This document shows, piece after piece, positions 34,900-46,267 of a stretch of DNA of 64,000 nucleotides. The stretch's first letter is position 1; every line of letters starts with the position of its first letter. The translations under genes and the position numbers were made by a program. The stretch comes from Caulobacter sp. SLTY (lineage in GTDB: Bacteria > Pseudomonadota > Alphaproteobacteria > Caulobacterales > Caulobacteraceae): contig NZ_JAAALA010000005.1 of the NCBI RefSeq assembly GCF_009905535.1, forward strand, positions 62,001-126,000. Direction: 5' to 3'. The notes under the pieces are model-generated. The model was not told the DNA's origin. It saw only the letters and a list, made by a program, of their open reading frames with translations, and searched no databases.

Positions 34900-36180
34900 A
34901 TGCACTACGACATCGTCATTGTGGGCGGCGGCGCCGGCGGACTGGAACTGGCCGCGCAACTGGGCCGCAAGCTCGGCCGCCGCAAGGGCGCCGAACGCAT
35001 CCTGCTCATCGACCGCACGGTCTTCCACATCTGGAAGCCGACCCTGCACGAGGTCGCCGCGGGCACCCTCGATACCCACCAGGAGGGCCTCAGCTACCCC
35101 ATCCTCGCCCGCCGCAACCACTTCAGCTTCACTCTCGGCGAACTGGCCGCCCTCGACCCCGCCGCCCGCACCCTGACCCTCGCCCCCATGGCCGACGAGC
35201 AGGGCCGCGAACTCGCGCCCGAGCGCACCATCGCCTTCACCCACCTGGTCCTGGCCATCGGCGGCGGCGCCAACCTGTTCGGCACCCCCGGCGCCGAAAC
35301 CGCACACCTGCTGGAAAACACCGCCGACGCCGAGCGCTTCCACCACCGCCTGCTGACCGCCTTCACCCGCGCCAGCTTCGCCCCCGAGCGGGCGCTGGCC
35401 ATCGCGATCGTCGGCGGCGGCGCCACCGGCGTGGAACTGTCAGCCGAGCTGATCGAAGCCCACGCCGAATTCCTCGACGGCCTGGCCAAGGACCAGCGGT
35501 TCCGCCTCGACATCACCATTCTGGAGGCCGCTGAACGCATCCTCGGCGCCCTGCCGGAGAAGATCTCCGCCCAGGCCCAGACCGCCCTCGAACGCAAAGG
35601 GGTGACCGTGCTCACCGGCGCCCGCGTCCAGGCCGTGGAGGAGGGCCGCCTGGTCACCAGCAAGGGCGACATCCCCGCCGCCCTCATCGTCTGGGCCGCC
35701 GGGGTCAAGGCCGCCGACACCAACCCAGCCTTCGGCCTGGAAACCAACCGCCTCAACCAGTTCGTGGTCAACGACCGCCTGGAAACCTCCGCCCCCGGCG
35801 TCTGGGCCATGGGCGACTGCGCCGCCGCCCCCTGGACCGAGGGCCGCACCATCCCCGCCCGCGCCCAGGCCGCCCACCAGCAGGCAGACTACCTGGCATC
35901 CGTGCTCACCGCCCGCCTGGCTGAGCGCCGCCACGAGCCGGCCTTCCAGTACCGCGACTTCGGCTCGCTGGTGTCGCTCGGCGAAAGCCGCGGCGTCGGC
36001 TCCCTGATGGGCGGTCTTGGCGGTCCCAACTTCTTCATCGAGGGACTGATCGCCAAGTGGATCTACATGTCCCTCCACCTGGCCCATCACCGCGCCATCC
36101 TGGGAACCGGCAAGACCATCGTCCTGGCGCTGGCGCGCCTGCTCCAGGAACGGGTCTCCGGCCGCCTCAAGCTGCATTGA
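34900..36180 (+). CDS. ndh: Type II NADH dehydrogenase (NDH-2)
   Basis: 426-residue single-subunit flavoprotein that oxidises NADH and reduces quinone without pumping protons. FAD-binding VIVGGGAGGLELA at the N-terminus, NADH-binding IVGGGATGVELSAEL near the middle, the second FAD segment WAMGDCAA, the quinone-site AQAAHQQADY and a C-terminal amphipathic membrane helix (KWIYMSLHLAHHRAIL) are all seen. GGAAGGGG lies before the ATG at 34900. Bound to the cytoplasmic face of the inner membrane. Single-gene unit. Confidence 0.93.
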   Translation: MHYDIVIVGGGAGGLELAAQLGRKLGRRKGAERILLIDRTVFHIWKPTLHEVAAGTLDTHQEGLSYPILARRNHFSFTLGELAALDPAARTLTLAPMADEQGRELAPERTIAFTHLVLAIGGGANLFGTPGAETAHLLENTADAERFHHRLLTAFTRASFAPERALAIAIVGGGATGVELSAELIEAHAEFLDGLAKDQRFRLDITILEAAERILGALPEKISAQAQTALERKGVTVLTGARVQAVEEGRLVTSKGDIPAALIVWAAGVKAADTNPAFGLETNRLNQFVVNDRLETSAPGVWAMGDCAAAPWTEGRTIPARAQAAHQQADYLASVLTARLAERRHEPAFQYRDFGSLVSLGESRGVGSLMGGLGGPNFFIEGLIAKWIYMSLHLAHHRAILGTGKTIVLALARLLQERVSGRLKLH

Positions 36181-36232
36181 CGCACGTGGGGGAACCCGGC
36201 CCAGCCTGATGCAAAATCAGGGAAACGCCGTC

Positions 36233-37027
36233 ATGACCCACCCCACCGTCGAACTGCTCGAACACCCCCTCTCGCCCTATGCCCAGAAGGTGAAGATCGC
36301 TCTGGCCGAAAAGGGCGTGCCCTTCGAGGCCAAGATCCCCGGCGCCATCGGCTCGGGCCAGGTCACCGACGAATTCGCCCGCGCCAACCCGCGCGGCGAG
36401 GTGCCGGTGCTCTATGTCGAGGGTCAGGCCATCTTCGACTCCACCATCATCCTGGAGTTCATCGAGGACCGCTTCCCCAGCCCGCCCCTGCTGCCCGCCA
36501 GCGCCGCCGACCGCGCCCGCGTCCGGATGATCGAGGATCTGGTCGACACCCACTACGAGGCCATCACCTGGGGCCTGTCGGAAATCGCCAACTTCAAGCG
36601 CGCCACCGGCGACCAGGCCACCGCGATGCAGGCCAAGGCCGGCGAGGAGCTGGCCCAACTCCACGCCTGGCTGGAGGCCCAGCTCGGCGACCGCGACTGG
36701 TTCAACGGCGAGGCCTTCGGCTGGGGCGACCTCTGCGTGGCGCCCTTCGTGGCCGGCGCCATCGGCTTCGGCTTCCCGCCCACCGGCAAGCTGTCGGCCT
36801 GGTTCGCCCGCGTCGCCGCCCGCCCGTCGGTGGCCACATCCCTCAACCAGGCCCGAGAGATGGCCGCCGCCATGGCCGGCGTCGCCCAGGTGGTCGAGGC
36901 GGGCCTGTTCAAGCGCCAGTACCGCGACCACCGCCTGGAATGGATGATCCGCGCCGGCGGCCTGTCCGTCGTCCAGGCCGGGCTGGAGCGGAACAACATC
37001 CGCTTCAACGCCGCGCCAAGAGCCTGA
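36233..37027 (+). CDS. Glutathione S-transferase family protein
   Basis: 264 residues. N-terminal thioredoxin-like domain (ELLEHPLSPYAQKVKIALAE, GEVPVLY, FDSTIILEFIEDRF) and an all-helical C-terminal domain (WFNGEAFGWGDLCVAPF). The last about 45 residues extend past the usual GST end. ATG 36233 has AGGGAAA nine bases upstream; ATG 36209 is eight codons longer. Cytosolic glutathione-dependent enzyme or chaperone-like GST of unknown substrate. Confidence 0.87.
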   Translation: MTHPTVELLEHPLSPYAQKVKIALAEKGVPFEAKIPGAIGSGQVTDEFARANPRGEVPVLYVEGQAIFDSTIILEFIEDRFPSPPLLPASAADRARVRMIEDLVDTHYEAITWGLSEIANFKRATGDQATAMQAKAGEELAQLHAWLEAQLGDRDWFNGEAFGWGDLCVAPFVAGAIGFGFPPTGKLSAWFARVAARPSVATSLNQAREMAAAMAGVAQVVEAGLFKRQYRDHRLEWMIRAGGLSVVQAGLERNNIRFNAAPRA

Positions 37028-37053
37028 CCCCCACACCTCCGACGCGCGAGAAT

Positions 37054-37064
37054 TGTGCTATAAC
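37054..37064 (+). promoter_or_regulatory. Extended -10 promoter candidate for the nuclease-protease gene
   Basis: TGTGCTATAAC, with TATAAC at 37059-37064 preceded by TG-C, is the only sigma70-like AT-rich box in this gap. A clear -35 is not visible. It lies about 99 bases before the gene start. Confidence 0.35.
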
Positions 37065-37089
37065 GCCGTTCGCTGTGTGCGAGCGCGCG

Positions 37090-37105
37090 CGTGATGCTTG
37101 TCACA
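37090..37105. promoter_or_regulatory. CRP/FNR-like dyad in the leader of the nuclease-protease gene
   Basis: CGTGATGCTTGTCACA matches TGTGA-N6-TCACA except for the first base and sits in an inverted repeat GTGATG/CATCAC (37091-37109). It lies 58 bases before the start codon and downstream of the putative -10, a position suited to repression. Confidence 0.35.
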
Positions 37106-37162
37106 TCACCGACGCCTGCGACCGGTCAAAGTCACGATCGACGCTGGTTCCAAGGGGGCTCC

Positions 37163-38980
37163 ATGACCGACTTCACCACCATCCATCCGCTCAGCGCGGC
37201 GATGGCCCACCACCTCGACATCCACCTGTGGCGCGGGCCGCCCCAGAACCTCAAGGCCGACCGGCCCGTGCAGATCCTGGTCAACCAGGGCTACGTCGTC
37301 GGCTTTTCGCCCACCACTCTTCAGCCGGCCTGGTCGGCCTATTCGGTGGCCCATGCCACCGACGCGGTCGATTTCAACCGGCCGCTCCACTACTATGCCG
37401 ACGCCCGCCTCGACCCCGCCCTGCGGCTCAGCAACCGCACCTTCGGCAAGATCGGCGGCATCCCCCTCAACGTCGGCCACATGACGCCTAACGAGGTCAT
37501 CAACCGCCAGTTCGGACGTTTGGCGCAGGCCGAGACCTTCCTGATGTCGAACATGAGCCCGCAGTATGGCTCGCTCAACAGCGGCGTCTGGCTGAAACTC
37601 GAAGACGCCATCCGCGAGGTCCAGACCCAGCCTCTGCAGGGTCAGAACAAGGGCTTTGTCTGGGTCACCGTCGGCCCGGTCTTCGGCGAAGACCCCGAGT
37701 ACATCTCCCGCGATGGCGGCAAGCGCGTGCCGGTGCCCGAGGCCTATTTCGCCATCGTGGTTGAGCCGAAGAACTACCCCTACGATACGCCGGGCAGCGT
37801 CCATATCGACTGCTTCATCATCCCGCAGACCGCGCCGCGCGACACCGACCCTGACGCCTATCCCTCCACCTTGGAGGAGATCGAGGCGCGGACCGGCCTC
37901 AATTTCTTCCACGGCTGGGCCCGGACCTACACCCTTGGCCAGAAGCAGGATGAGGCGGAGGGTGTGATTCATCAGGCCTCCGAGAGCCGGCTTCGACAAG
38001 CGATCGAAACCCGTCGGGCGGCGTGGAGCCTGCAGCTGGTCCCGGAAACGCCGGCCGCCCAGCCGACGGCCAGCACCATCGACGGCCTGATCGCCGACCT
38101 GAAGGCGGAAGCCGACCGCAGCAGCCAGCAGATTCGCGATGAAGCGCGCCAGACCCGTCCCGAGGAGAAGGCCCGCGCGGCGGCCCTGCAGCACACCCTG
38201 ACCTGGCTGATGCGCGCCAAGGAGGTCGCCGGCCAGGACCAGCCTGCCCCCGCCGCGCCGGCCGACCAGGCGAGCTCGAACATCATCACCTACAAGATCG
38301 AAGAGGACATCGGCGACAGGCTGAAGAACGGCGCCCGCGCCGCCTGCAACTTCTGGAACCGCTTCGTCCTGCCGCGCTATTCGATCGTCATCCGCCTGGG
38401 CCTGTTCACCAGCATCGGCAACACCATCGCTCGCGCCTACAAGCCCTATGAGAAGGACGGCGTGCGCTACGGCAAGGTCGAGTTCAATACCGCCTTCCTG
38501 CTCAGATACTCGGCCGACGAGATCGCCGGCACCATCATTCACGAGATCGGCCACACCCTGGGCTTTGGCTGGGACAGCTGGGACCAGCTGTTCAACCCCG
38601 GAACCGGCAGGTTCCTGGAGGGCGCCATCGGTCGCATTGCCGCTCTGGGGCTGATGGAGGTCGAGCGCGACGGCGGTCCGGGCACGGCCCTGTCACACTG
38701 GGACGAGGCGCTGTTCGATCGCGAACTGATGACCGGCTACAAGGATGTCGGCGGCGAGCACGTCCTGCCGATCACCATCGATGTGATGGAGGCCTTGGGC
38801 CACGAGGTCGCCGAGCGGCTGGCGCGGCAGACCAGCCTGGAAGAGCTGCTCCAAGGCATCGCCAGCATGGTGTTCTCGCGGCAGGAGGACGTGCGCCAGA
38901 TCGATCTCGACTACTTCGTGGAAACCGAACTCCGGGAAAAAGTGCCCCACGAACCGATACCGGATCAGACGTCAGGCTGA
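37163..38980 (+). CDS. Fusion: DNA/RNA non-specific endonuclease domain + HExxH zinc metalloprotease domain
   Basis: 605 residues, no signal peptide. Residues about 15-285 resemble the NUC1 (EndoG/Serratia nuclease) fold: VGHMTPN holds the putative general base H106 (normal DRGH reads NVGH), FLMSNMSPQYGSLNSGVW holds the likely metal-binding N139, then VWVTVGPVF and the family C-terminal mark TGLNFFHGW. Residues about 300-385 are a charged, Ala/Gln-rich linker. Residues about 390-575 form a metalloprotease-like domain: HEIGH (H460, E461, H464), then GFGWDS, and SHWDE (H512) followed by FDRELMTGY, the pattern of leishmanolysin-like M8 metzincins. AAGGGGG precedes ATG 37163. No immunity-like neighbour. 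Possibly a protease-controlled nuclease effector; function is inferred. Confidence 0.8.
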   Translation: MTDFTTIHPLSAAMAHHLDIHLWRGPPQNLKADRPVQILVNQGYVVGFSPTTLQPAWSAYSVAHATDAVDFNRPLHYYADARLDPALRLSNRTFGKIGGIPLNVGHMTPNEVINRQFGRLAQAETFLMSNMSPQYGSLNSGVWLKLEDAIREVQTQPLQGQNKGFVWVTVGPVFGEDPEYISRDGGKRVPVPEAYFAIVVEPKNYPYDTPGSVHIDCFIIPQTAPRDTDPDAYPSTLEEIEARTGLNFFHGWARTYTLGQKQDEAEGVIHQASESRLRQAIETRRAAWSLQLVPETPAAQPTASTIDGLIADLKAEADRSSQQIRDEARQTRPEEKARAAALQHTLTWLMRAKEVAGQDQPAPAAPADQASSNIITYKIEEDIGDRLKNGARAACNFWNRFVLPRYSIVIRLGLFTSIGNTIARAYKPYEKDGVRYGKVEFNTAFLLRYSADEIAGTIIHEIGHTLGFGWDSWDQLFNPGTGRFLEGAIGRIAALGLMEVERDGGPGTALSHWDEALFDRELMTGYKDVGGEHVLPITIDVMEALGHEVAERLARQTSLEELLQGIASMVFSRQEDVRQIDLDYFVETELREKVPHEPIPDQTSG

Positions 38981-40237
38981 CTCCTCGGCCTCGGCCGGCG
39001 GCTGCCGCTCTCCCTTCGCCAGCATGGTGGTCACCCCCATGTCGGCGGTGACGTTGCCCAGGGTGCGGAAGATGTCGGGCACGACCTCGACCGCCAGCAG
39101 GATGGGCAGCAGGTCGATCGGTGCGCCCAGCGCGATACAGATCGGCGCCACGCTGGCGAAGAAGCTGATCTGGCCGGGCAGGCCGACCGAGCCGACAGAG
39201 ACGGCGAAGGCCACCAACACGGCGCCGGCAATCTGCGGCAGGCCCGGCTCGACCCCATAGAGGCTGGCCACGAACAGGGCGGCCGCCAGGTTGCCGACCG
39301 GGCTGGTAGCGCGGAACACCGCCACGGCAAGCGGAAGCACCAGGCCGGTGATCCGGTCCGGAACGCCCAGGTTGTCCCGCGTCCGCTCCAGCATCGCCGG
39401 CAGGCTGGCGAGCGACGACTGGGTGGAGAAGGCCACCGCCAGCACCGGCCCTGAGGCCCGCAGAAACTCGCCAAACCGCGCCGAGCGGGTGAGGGCGACA
39501 ACGAGCATCATGATCACCGTGATCCCGGCGATGATCGTTGAGACCATAACGATGTACTGCAACAGGGTGGCGGCGCTGGCGATGCCCGTCCGCAGGCCCA
39601 CGCTGAGCGACAGGGCGAACACCCCGACGGGCGCCACCCACAGCACCCAGCGGACGATGGTCAGCATGGTCTCGGCGATGGCCCGGAACACCGTCAGCAA
39701 CGGCTGTTTCAACTCTTCGGGCAGGCGGCTGGCGGCGAAGCCGAAGAACACCCCGAACACCACCAGCGGCAGGATGGCGTCCTCCACCGCCGCCTTCAGG
39801 GCGTTCGCCGGGGCGAGGCCCTTGAGGAAATCGGCGAAGGTCGAGGCCTGGGCGGCCGCCGCGTCCGGCGCCTGGGCGCTGGCCCGCAACGCCGCGCCGG
39901 CGACCTCGTCGATGGGCCAGATGGCCAGCCAGCCCTGGGTGGCCAGGACAGCGTAGATGGAAAACACCGTCAGGAAGATGGCGAACAGGAAGATGGCCCT
40001 CGCCGCCAGCTTGCCGGTCGCCGCTGCGTCGGCCACTGAGGCGATGCCCAGCACGAGCAGGGTGAAGACCAGCGGCACGATGGTCATCCGCAGGGCGTTG
40101 AGCCACAGCGACCCCAGCGCCTCGACGATCGCCGCCCCATCCTGAACCGCCGGCGGCGCCCACAGCTGCAATCCCGCCCCGACCAGCAGCCCCAGCACCA
40201 GGGCGATCAGCACGCGGACAGCGAGGGAGCGAAGCAT
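38972..40237 (-). CDS. Dicarboxylate:cation symporter family protein, atypical
   Basis: 421 residues, inner-membrane DAACS-family transporter with N-terminal helix SLAVRVLIALVLGLLVGAGL and several more spans. The usual SSSS loop reads STQSSLASLPAML and the NMDGT-like cation motif is replaced by VFRATSPVGN, so coupling ion and substrate may differ from GltP/DctA. It is unrelated in detail to the symporter at 20266. Overlaps the nuclease-protease gene end by nine bases (convergent). Start ATG 40237. Confidence 0.82.
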   Translation of the reverse strand: MLRSLAVRVLIALVLGLLVGAGLQLWAPPAVQDGAAIVEALGSLWLNALRMTIVPLVFTLLVLGIASVADAAATGKLAARAIFLFAIFLTVFSIYAVLATQGWLAIWPIDEVAGAALRASAQAPDAAAAQASTFADFLKGLAPANALKAAVEDAILPLVVFGVFFGFAASRLPEELKQPLLTVFRAIAETMLTIVRWVLWVAPVGVFALSLSVGLRTGIASAATLLQYIVMVSTIIAGITVIMMLVVALTRSARFGEFLRASGPVLAVAFSTQSSLASLPAMLERTRDNLGVPDRITGLVLPLAVAVFRATSPVGNLAAALFVASLYGVEPGLPQIAGAVLVAFAVSVGSVGLPGQISFFASVAPICIALGAPIDLLPILLAVEVVPDIFRTLGNVTADMGVTTMLAKGERQPPAEAEESA

Positions 40238-40325
40238 TGGAATTCCTACCGGCGGAGGGGGTGAACCTTGCCTGTTCGGCTTGGCGCGTAAAGGGCGTTC
40301 TCAAGCCCTCAAGCCATACCCAAAA

Positions 40326-40360
40326 CCCGTCATTCTCGGCCTTGTGCCGAGGATGACGGG
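40326..40360. repeat. REP-like palindrome after the S9 peptidase gene
   Basis: CCCGTCATTCTCGGC (40326-40340) pairs with GCCGAGGATGACGGG (40346-40360), one mismatch, loop CTTGT. This palindrome type is widespread in alphaproteobacterial intergenic DNA. It lies 29 bases past the S9 peptidase stop on the minus strand and could end or stabilise that transcript. Confidence 0.65.
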
Positions 40361-40388
40361 GGAGGGGACGGACGGTGGCGGTAACCCC

Positions 40389-42815
<2,427 letters not shown>

Positions 42816-42986
42816 GCGGTCCCCAAACGGCCTGTACTCAAGTCCTGCCGCGATTGTCTTCAGCATGCGTCACGGTGTCTACCTTCATCGTTTTGGGTCA
42901 CACCAAGCTTGAGCTGCCCTCATTCTGGTGCATCTTACCCTCGGGTATCCTGCATGGGACCCGTCTCAAACCGTCGGGGGACGAGC

Positions 42987-43472
42987 ATGTCGCAAAGAGC
43001 TGTAAAGACGGCCGGCTATCTGGCCGTGGTGAACGAAGACACGCCGCAGGATCGCAAGCGGCTGGTCACCCGTATCAGTTCGCGTTGGCTGTTGAGCTCC
43101 TTGTCTATGGTCCGCACCTTCGGCAACGGCGACATCCTGGACGGCCTCATCCTGCTGGCCATCACCGACGCCAATACGCGGCATCTGAACGGGGCCGAGG
43201 GCGCCTACGCGGGCGTCGACGACATCCCGCCGGACGAACTGCGCCAGCCGGTCAGCGTCTACGTGATCGCCCGCGACCTCGGCCTCTCCTACGAGACGGC
43301 GCGCCGCCACGTGCAGCGCCTGATCAAGGCCGGACGAATCGACCGGGTCGAGGACGGTGTGGTGGTGCCGAACCGGGTGTTCGCCGAACAGGACACCATG
43401 GGCCTGACCTCGCGGGCCTATTCCAGCACCCGCCGGTTCATCGACCAGCTGCGCGAAGCCGGCGTCATCTAA
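42987..43472 (+). CDS. Winged helix-turn-helix regulator, Caulobacteraceae type
   Basis: 161 residues. The C-terminal half holds a wHTH: VIARDLGLSYETARRHVQRL with LIKAGRIDRVEDGVVVPN as wing. The N-terminal half (RLVTRISSRWLLSSLSMVRT and DGLILLAITDAN) is of unknown fold. No named family. GGGGG precedes ATG 42987. It diverges from the S9 peptidase gene (171-base gap) and precedes the nucleoside hydrolase operon by 41 bases, so it may control either. Confidence 0.7.
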   Translation: MSQRAVKTAGYLAVVNEDTPQDRKRLVTRISSRWLLSSLSMVRTFGNGDILDGLILLAITDANTRHLNGAEGAYAGVDDIPPDELRQPVSVYVIARDLGLSYETARRHVQRLIKAGRIDRVEDGVVVPNRVFAEQDTMGLTSRAYSSTRRFIDQLREAGVI

Positions 43473-43513
43473 CCCGCTTGCGGGGACAGCCCGCGCTGGC
43501 CGACAATGCGCCG

Positions 43514-44440
43514 GTGTCAAATCTCTCCCTGATCATCGACTGCGATCCGGGCGTGGATGACGGCGTGGCCCTACTGCTCGCCTTCGCCAGCCCGCGGATC
43601 GAGCTCCTCGGCATCACCACCGTGGCCGGCAATGTCAGCGCCGCCCTGACCGCGCGCAATGCGCGCGTCATCCGCCAGATCGCCGGCCGGCCCGACGTGC
43701 CCGTCTTCGCCGGCTGCGCCCGGCCGATGGTGCGGGTCCCCATCGAGGCCGGCCATTTCCACGGCGAATCGGGCCTCGGCGACCTCGCCTTGCCGAAGGT
43801 CGCCGACGAGCCGGGTCCCCACGCGGTCGATTTTATGGTCCGCACCCTGATGGACCGGCCCCCCGGCACGGTCGACCTGGCCGTCACCGGCCCGTTCACC
43901 AACCTGGCCATGGCCATGATCCTTGAGCCGGCCATCATCCCGCGCCTGCGCCGGGTGGTGGTGATGGGCGGGGCCCGCACCGAGGGCGGCAACATCACCG
44001 CCTCGGCCGAGTACAACATCTTCGCCGATCCGCACGCGGCCCATGTGGTGTTCAGCTCCGGCGCGCAGGTGATCGTCCACGGCCTGGACGCCACCCACCA
44101 GGTGCGCGCCACCGAGGCGCGGATCGCCGCCATCGAGGCTATCGGCACGGGGCCGGCGAAAGCCTGCGCCACCCTGCTGCGCTTCTCCCGCCATATCGAG
44201 CACAAGATCGTCCGGGGCCTGGACGCGCCGCTGCACGACCCTTGCCCGATCGCCTGGCTCCTGAAGCCCGAACTCTTCGACACCGTCCCCTGCGCCCTGA
44301 TGGTCGAGACCGCCTCGCCCCTGACCCTGGGGCACACCGCCGTGGAATTCCGGCTGAGTGAGCCCTCGCCGATCCAGTGGGTCACGCGCGCCGACGGCCA
44401 GGGCGTGTTCGACCTGATCACCGAGGCGCTTTCCCGATGA
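43514..44440 (+). CDS. Inosine/uridine-preferring nucleoside hydrolase
   Basis: 308 residues. The calcium-binding hallmark DCDPGVDD lies at about residues 8-15; TGPFTNLAMA, VVMGGARTEGGN and AEYNIFADPHAA are also conserved. It hydrolyses ribonucleosides to base and ribose. No convincing ribosome-binding site; GTG 43514 gives the normal family N-terminus (VSNLSLIIDCDPG). The stop overlaps the ribokinase start, matching function since ribose is passed to it. Confidence 0.92.
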   Translation: MSNLSLIIDCDPGVDDGVALLLAFASPRIELLGITTVAGNVSAALTARNARVIRQIAGRPDVPVFAGCARPMVRVPIEAGHFHGESGLGDLALPKVADEPGPHAVDFMVRTLMDRPPGTVDLAVTGPFTNLAMAMILEPAIIPRLRRVVVMGGARTEGGNITASAEYNIFADPHAAHVVFSSGAQVIVHGLDATHQVRATEARIAAIEAIGTGPAKACATLLRFSRHIEHKIVRGLDAPLHDPCPIAWLLKPELFDTVPCALMVETASPLTLGHTAVEFRLSEPSPIQWVTRADGQGVFDLITEALSR

Positions 44441-45291
44441 GCGTCTCCCTCACGGTCGTCGGCTCGATCAACCTCGACTTCGTGGCCTCCGCCGCCCATC
44501 TGCCGGCCCCCGGCGAGACGGTCACGGGCGCAACCCTCGCCCGCCACCCCGGCGGCAAGGGCGCCAACCAGGCCCTGGCTGCCCGCCGACTTGGCGCGGT
44601 CGTCCAGCTGATCGGCGCGGTCGGCAAGGACGGCATGGGCGATGAGGCGCTGGGGCTGCTGCGCCGCGACGGCGTCGATCTCTGGGAGGTGGCCACCCGC
44701 GAGGGCCTGGCCAGCGGCGTTGCCCTGATCGCCGTCTCGGCCGATGGCGAGAACCAGATTATCGTCGCCCCCGGCGCCAACGCCGCGGTCCAGCCGGGCG
44801 ATCTTCCCAACACCCTGGAGGGCGCTGTCGTCCTCCAGCTGGAGCTGCCCATCCCCACGGTCGCCGCCGCCGCCGAGCGCGCCACCGGCTTCGTGGCGGT
44901 CAACCTGGCCCCCGCCGCCGAGGTTCCGCCCGCCCTGCTGCAGCGGGCCGACCTGATCGTGGTCAACCAGACCGAGGCCGCCTTCTATGGCGAGGCGCTC
45001 TACGCCGCGCCCGGCCTGGTCGCGGTCACCCTGGGGGCCGCCGGGGCGCGCCTCTATAAGGATGGCGTCCAGATCGCCTCCGCCGCCCCGCCGCCGGTTT
45101 CTGTGGTCGATACGGTGGGGGCAGGGGACTGCTTCGTCGCCGCCCTGACCGTGGCCCTGCTGGAAGGCCAGGCCCCAGAGGCCGCCCTGGCCTTCGCCTG
45201 CGCCGCTGGGGCATTGACCACCACCAGGCCCGGCGCCCAGCCGGCCCTGCCCTGGCGGGCGGAGGTCGACGGCGTCCTTGGGCAGGCGTAA
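44437..45291 (+). CDS. rbsK: Ribokinase (PfkB family)
   Basis: 284 residues. PfkB signatures: substrate motif GGKGANQALAARRLGA near the N-terminus and catalytic VDTVGAGDCFVAAL near the end, with anion-hole and catalytic Asp in DTVGAGD. Phosphorylates ribose to ribose-5-phosphate. Translationally coupled (ATGA) to the nucleoside hydrolase, giving a two-step nucleoside ribose salvage unit. Confidence 0.9.
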   Translation: MSVSLTVVGSINLDFVASAAHLPAPGETVTGATLARHPGGKGANQALAARRLGAVVQLIGAVGKDGMGDEALGLLRRDGVDLWEVATREGLASGVALIAVSADGENQIIVAPGANAAVQPGDLPNTLEGAVVLQLELPIPTVAAAAERATGFVAVNLAPAAEVPPALLQRADLIVVNQTEAAFYGEALYAAPGLVAVTLGAAGARLYKDGVQIASAAPPPVSVVDTVGAGDCFVAALTVALLEGQAPEAALAFACAAGALTTTRPGAQPALPWRAEVDGVLGQA

Positions 45292-45300
45292 AATCGCACG

Positions 45301-46230
45301 ATGATCAAACGCGTCCCAGAACTCAGCCTCAAGGCCTACACCCACGGCGACGCCGCCAGCCGGGCGGCCTTTTGCGAAGACCTGTACCGGGGCCTGCGCG
45401 AGTACGGCTTCTTCACCCTGGCCGACCACAACGTCTCGCCCGACCTTCTGGAGCAGGCTTACGACCTCTCGGCCCGGCTGTTCGCCCTGCCCGAGGCGAC
45501 CAAGCGACAGTACGCCGCCGGCATGCGCGGCTACACCCCCTTCGGCGTCGAGCACGCCAAGGACAACGCCAAGCCGGACCTCAAGGAATTCTGGCAGATC
45601 GGCCACGACCCCAGCCCGGACGCCCCCGCTGACGAGCCCTTCCCGGCAAACGTCTGGCCCGCCGAGGTCGCCGAGTTCGAAGACGTCTTCACCCGCCTGT
45701 TCGCCGCCCTGAACGAGACCGGCCAGATCCTGCTCCGCGCCCTCGCCCCCAACCTCGGCCTGCCGGAGACCTGGTTCGACGCCAAGGTGAAGTACGGCAC
45801 CTCCCTGTTGCGGGTCCTGCACTATCCGCCGGTCGCCGGGGACGCCGACGGGGCGGTCCGCTCGGCCGCGCACGAGGACATCAACTTCATCACCATCCTG
45901 GTCGCCGCCAAGGGCGCCGGCCTGCAGCTCCTCGACCGCGACGGGACCTGGCTGCCGGTCGAGACCGCATCGAAGAACCTGATCGTCGATTCCGGCGACA
46001 TGCTCCAGCGCCTGACCAACGGATTGATCCCCTCCACCACCCACCGCGTGGTCAATCCGGATGGCGCCGAGAACGTGAGCCGCTACTCCATGCCCTTCTT
46101 CATGCACCCCACCCTGGCCACGCCCCTGGACGTGTTGCCCAGCTGCCTGGGCGACGGCGCCAAATATCCGCCGATCACCGCCGGCGAGTTTTTGCATGAA
46201 CGGCTGAAGGCGATCGGGCTGGCCGGGTAG
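45301..46230 (+). CDS. Isopenicillin N synthase-like 2-oxoglutarate/Fe(II) oxygenase
   Basis: 309 residues, double-stranded beta-helix oxygenase. Iron ligands in AAHEDINF (HxD) and STTHRVVNP (distal His), 2OG-binding arginine in SRYSMPFF. The N-terminal domain (YGFFTLADHNVSPDLLEQAY) is the DIOX_N type. Starts nine bases after rbsK, so likely co-transcribed with nucleoside hydrolase and ribokinase; a nucleoside-derived or modified-base substrate is possible but not shown. Confidence 0.85.
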   Translation: MIKRVPELSLKAYTHGDAASRAAFCEDLYRGLREYGFFTLADHNVSPDLLEQAYDLSARLFALPEATKRQYAAGMRGYTPFGVEHAKDNAKPDLKEFWQIGHDPSPDAPADEPFPANVWPAEVAEFEDVFTRLFAALNETGQILLRALAPNLGLPETWFDAKVKYGTSLLRVLHYPPVAGDADGAVRSAAHEDINFITILVAAKGAGLQLLDRDGTWLPVETASKNLIVDSGDMLQRLTNGLIPSTTHRVVNPDGAENVSRYSMPFFMHPTLATPLDVLPSCLGDGAKYPPITAGEFLHERLKAIGLAG

Positions 46231-46267
46231 GCAATCGCACATGCTGGAGTTGGCCAGGATCCGGTCA

